DNA of 64,000 nt, from positions 15,897,401 to 15,961,400 of the forward strand of contig CM034405.1 of the NCBI GenBank assembly GCA_019925095.2, read 5' to 3'. The notes beneath the pieces are model-generated. The model saw only the letters and a list, made by a program, of their open reading frames with translations. It made no database searches and was not told the origin of the DNA. The stretch is from Dendrolimus kikuchii. Its lineage: Eukaryota; Arthropoda; Insecta; Lepidoptera; Lasiocampidae. Of the stretch, positions 63,401 through 64,000 are shown one piece after another (positions within the stretch are counted from its first letter, which is position 1; every line of letters starts with the position of its first letter). A program made the position numbers and the translations under genes.

Positions 63401-63927
63401 AGATTGATGAATTGTGTGAAGGAAGATATGGTGATTTCTGGTGTTAAACGGGCGTATGTCAGAATATTGGAGTATGGAAGGAAAAGATATATTGCACCGA
63501 CTTCAAGTAATGGTGAGAATAATTTTAAAAGAAACAAGACTGATAGTATTTATAGTAGTAGTAGTAGTAGTAAAGAGATGAATGGATTGTGTGAAGGAAT
63601 ATATAATGATTTGTGTTATGACAGAGGACGTATGTCAGAATAGAAGAGCATGGAAGGAAAAGACATATTGTGCCGACTCCAAATAATTGGGCGAAGATAA
63701 AAGAAAAGAGACTGATAGTATTTAAATAAACTATGCATTTGAACATTTTTTTCTCTAGATGAATGCAATAATGAGCTTCGTATTATAAAAACAAATGCCG
63801 ACATGGAATACCTTCGTGCTTTGAAATACAGCGTCAAACAGCCTGCTTTGAAGGATGAGCTTGATGGCATAGAATTACATAATCTTGACAAGATGGAGTA
63901 CAAGCTTAACAAGCTCGTTTCTGACAG
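60329..63927 (+). CDS. Unrecognised gene C, first four visible exons
   Basis: Exons 60329-60496, 61726-61763, 61996-62066 and 63759-63927 join in one frame of ~148 residues, continuing past the window. All three introns have GT..AG ends and matching phases, including two split codons, which makes chance unlikely. The protein starts MTKMSVKSTISRSCLSR, continues with a hydrophilic KLDDLHQRDTKGQRKTDF, then SLDYFPASMFATVIEDSITA, DECNNELRIIKTNADMEYLR and NLDKMEYKLNKLVSDR. It is rich in charged residues and likely helical or coiled-coil, with no signal peptide or membrane segment. I do not recognise the family. The frame is open upstream to an ATG at 60257, but that extension crosses an AT repeat. 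Confidence 0.72.
60735..60905 (+). repeat. MITE family C, copy 3
   Basis: 'gccgatattggatagctcat', 'aaagtgatccatataaacc' and 'agatgactgtctaatacc' follow the order of 39010-39180. Lies in gene C intron 1. Confidence 0.5.
60975..61250 (+). mobile_element. LINE-tail/SINE-like element, family A (diverged copy)
   Basis: 'gtgcggccgggcggcttgtc', 'agtggtagggcattcgcccg', 'taatgtcgacaggcgacggt' and 'cagtagggccgtcagcctgt' keep the family A order with more substitutions than the 30-41 kb copies, so an older insertion. Confidence 0.7.
61726..61763 (+). CDS. Gene C exon 2 (38 bp micro-exon)
   Basis: Acceptor ttatattccag, donor gttact. It encodes EEDTEATVMDIF plus two bases of a split Ser codon finished at 61996. 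Confidence 0.7.
61996..62066 (+). CDS. Gene C exon 3
   Basis: Acceptor gtttttacag, donor gtaatt. It reads LDYFPASMFATVIEDSITAL and RVL, ending with the first base of a split Asp codon. Confidence 0.75.
62228..62490. repeat. MITE family B, copy 3
   Basis: 'ggggcttcatctgcgttagt' at the left and 'actttcgcagatgaagtcgc' at the right are inverted copies. 'ggctgtggccgaatgcgtta' and 'gccatcgccatgtctccgtg' match the inner repeats of 6095-6345. Confidence 0.65.
62718..63081 (+). mobile_element. 5'-truncated RTE copy with 12-bp target duplication
   Basis: Encodes ESVGVKVRKGMLRWFGHVER through YPARELA and stop, then (ATGT)n. tattaatactga flanks it at 62718-62729 and 63070-63081. About 12 non-element bases (ataataataaag) lie between the left duplication and the element, typical of 5' filler in target-primed insertion. 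Lies in gene C intron 3. Confidence 0.9.
63374..63735 (+). repeat. ~170-bp tandem duplication beside gene C exon 4
   Basis: Two diverged units, each with 'agtatttatagtagtag', 'gtgtgaagga', 'gtatgtcagaat' and 'tggaaggaaaaga', plus a third partial start at ~63712. Each could encode a KEDMV..GR..Y.AP-like peptide, faintly like the end of some RTE ORFs. Confidence 0.65.
63759..63927 (+). CDS. Gene C exon 4
   Basis: Acceptor tttttttctctag, donor gtatat. It reads DECNNELRIIKTNADMEYLR, ALKYSVKQPALKDELDGIEL and HNLDKMEYKLNKLVSDR; strongly charged, helix-forming. It ends with two bases of a split codon whose remainder is outside the window. Confidence 0.78.
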
Positions 63928-64000
63928 GTATATTTTGCATAGGGGAATTGGGTACATAACATGTTTCCTATAAATTCTAAAACGATGTTCTTATAAAAGA

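Overview
The window is AT-rich, intron-rich animal DNA and looks like a moth or butterfly (Lepidoptera). The grounds are short exons with canonical GT..AG junctions inside repeat-packed introns, RTE-type retrotransposons ending in an (ATGT)n tail, CR1-like elements, maT/mariner relics, Helitron-like debris, many short palindromic MITEs, and TTAGG (insect telomere motif) runs inside a foldback element. No bacterial-style operon, rRNA, tRNA gene or CRISPR array was seen.

Three host genes are supported, all on the + strand. (A) 234-5353: the last six exons of a single-pass membrane protein with two thyroglobulin type-1 (TY) repeats, a juxtamembrane domain, one membrane segment and a short tail; the layout recalls EpCAM/Trop2. 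(B) 15104-53290: Hph/EGLN, the HIF prolyl hydroxylase (oxygen sensor), with an N-terminal MYND zinc finger and the C-terminal half of the 2-oxoglutarate dioxygenase fold. Five exons are spread over 38 kb. The exon expected to carry the HxD iron ligands was not found between 24.6 and 44.7 kb. (C) 60329 to beyond the window end: four exons of an unrecognised charged, probably helical protein.

Almost everything else is transposon. 5.4-15 kb holds MITEs, a CR1-like copy interrupted by a second retroelement with an 11-12 bp target duplication, and a dead maT-like transposase. The first Hph intron holds a ~1.85 kb foldback element. The third visible intron (24.6-44.7 kb) holds repeated copies of a ~320 bp LINE-tail/SINE-like family, a tRNA-derived SINE inserted in a Helitron-like repeat, and a 2.9 kb element with 91 bp near-identical inverted termini. 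The last Hph intron (44.8-53.2 kb) holds a truncated mariner, a perfect 108-unit CTGT microsatellite, a ~1.2 kb GCCCTTTT array, a 9-bp array, and the longest retrotransposon: a 3 kb RTE whose reverse transcriptase has lost its YADD motif.

Genes A, B and C have no evident functional link. The main observations are the missing HxD exon of Hph, the splice structure around its 2-oxoglutarate-binding arginine, and several repeat structures whose insertion history can be read from this window alone.
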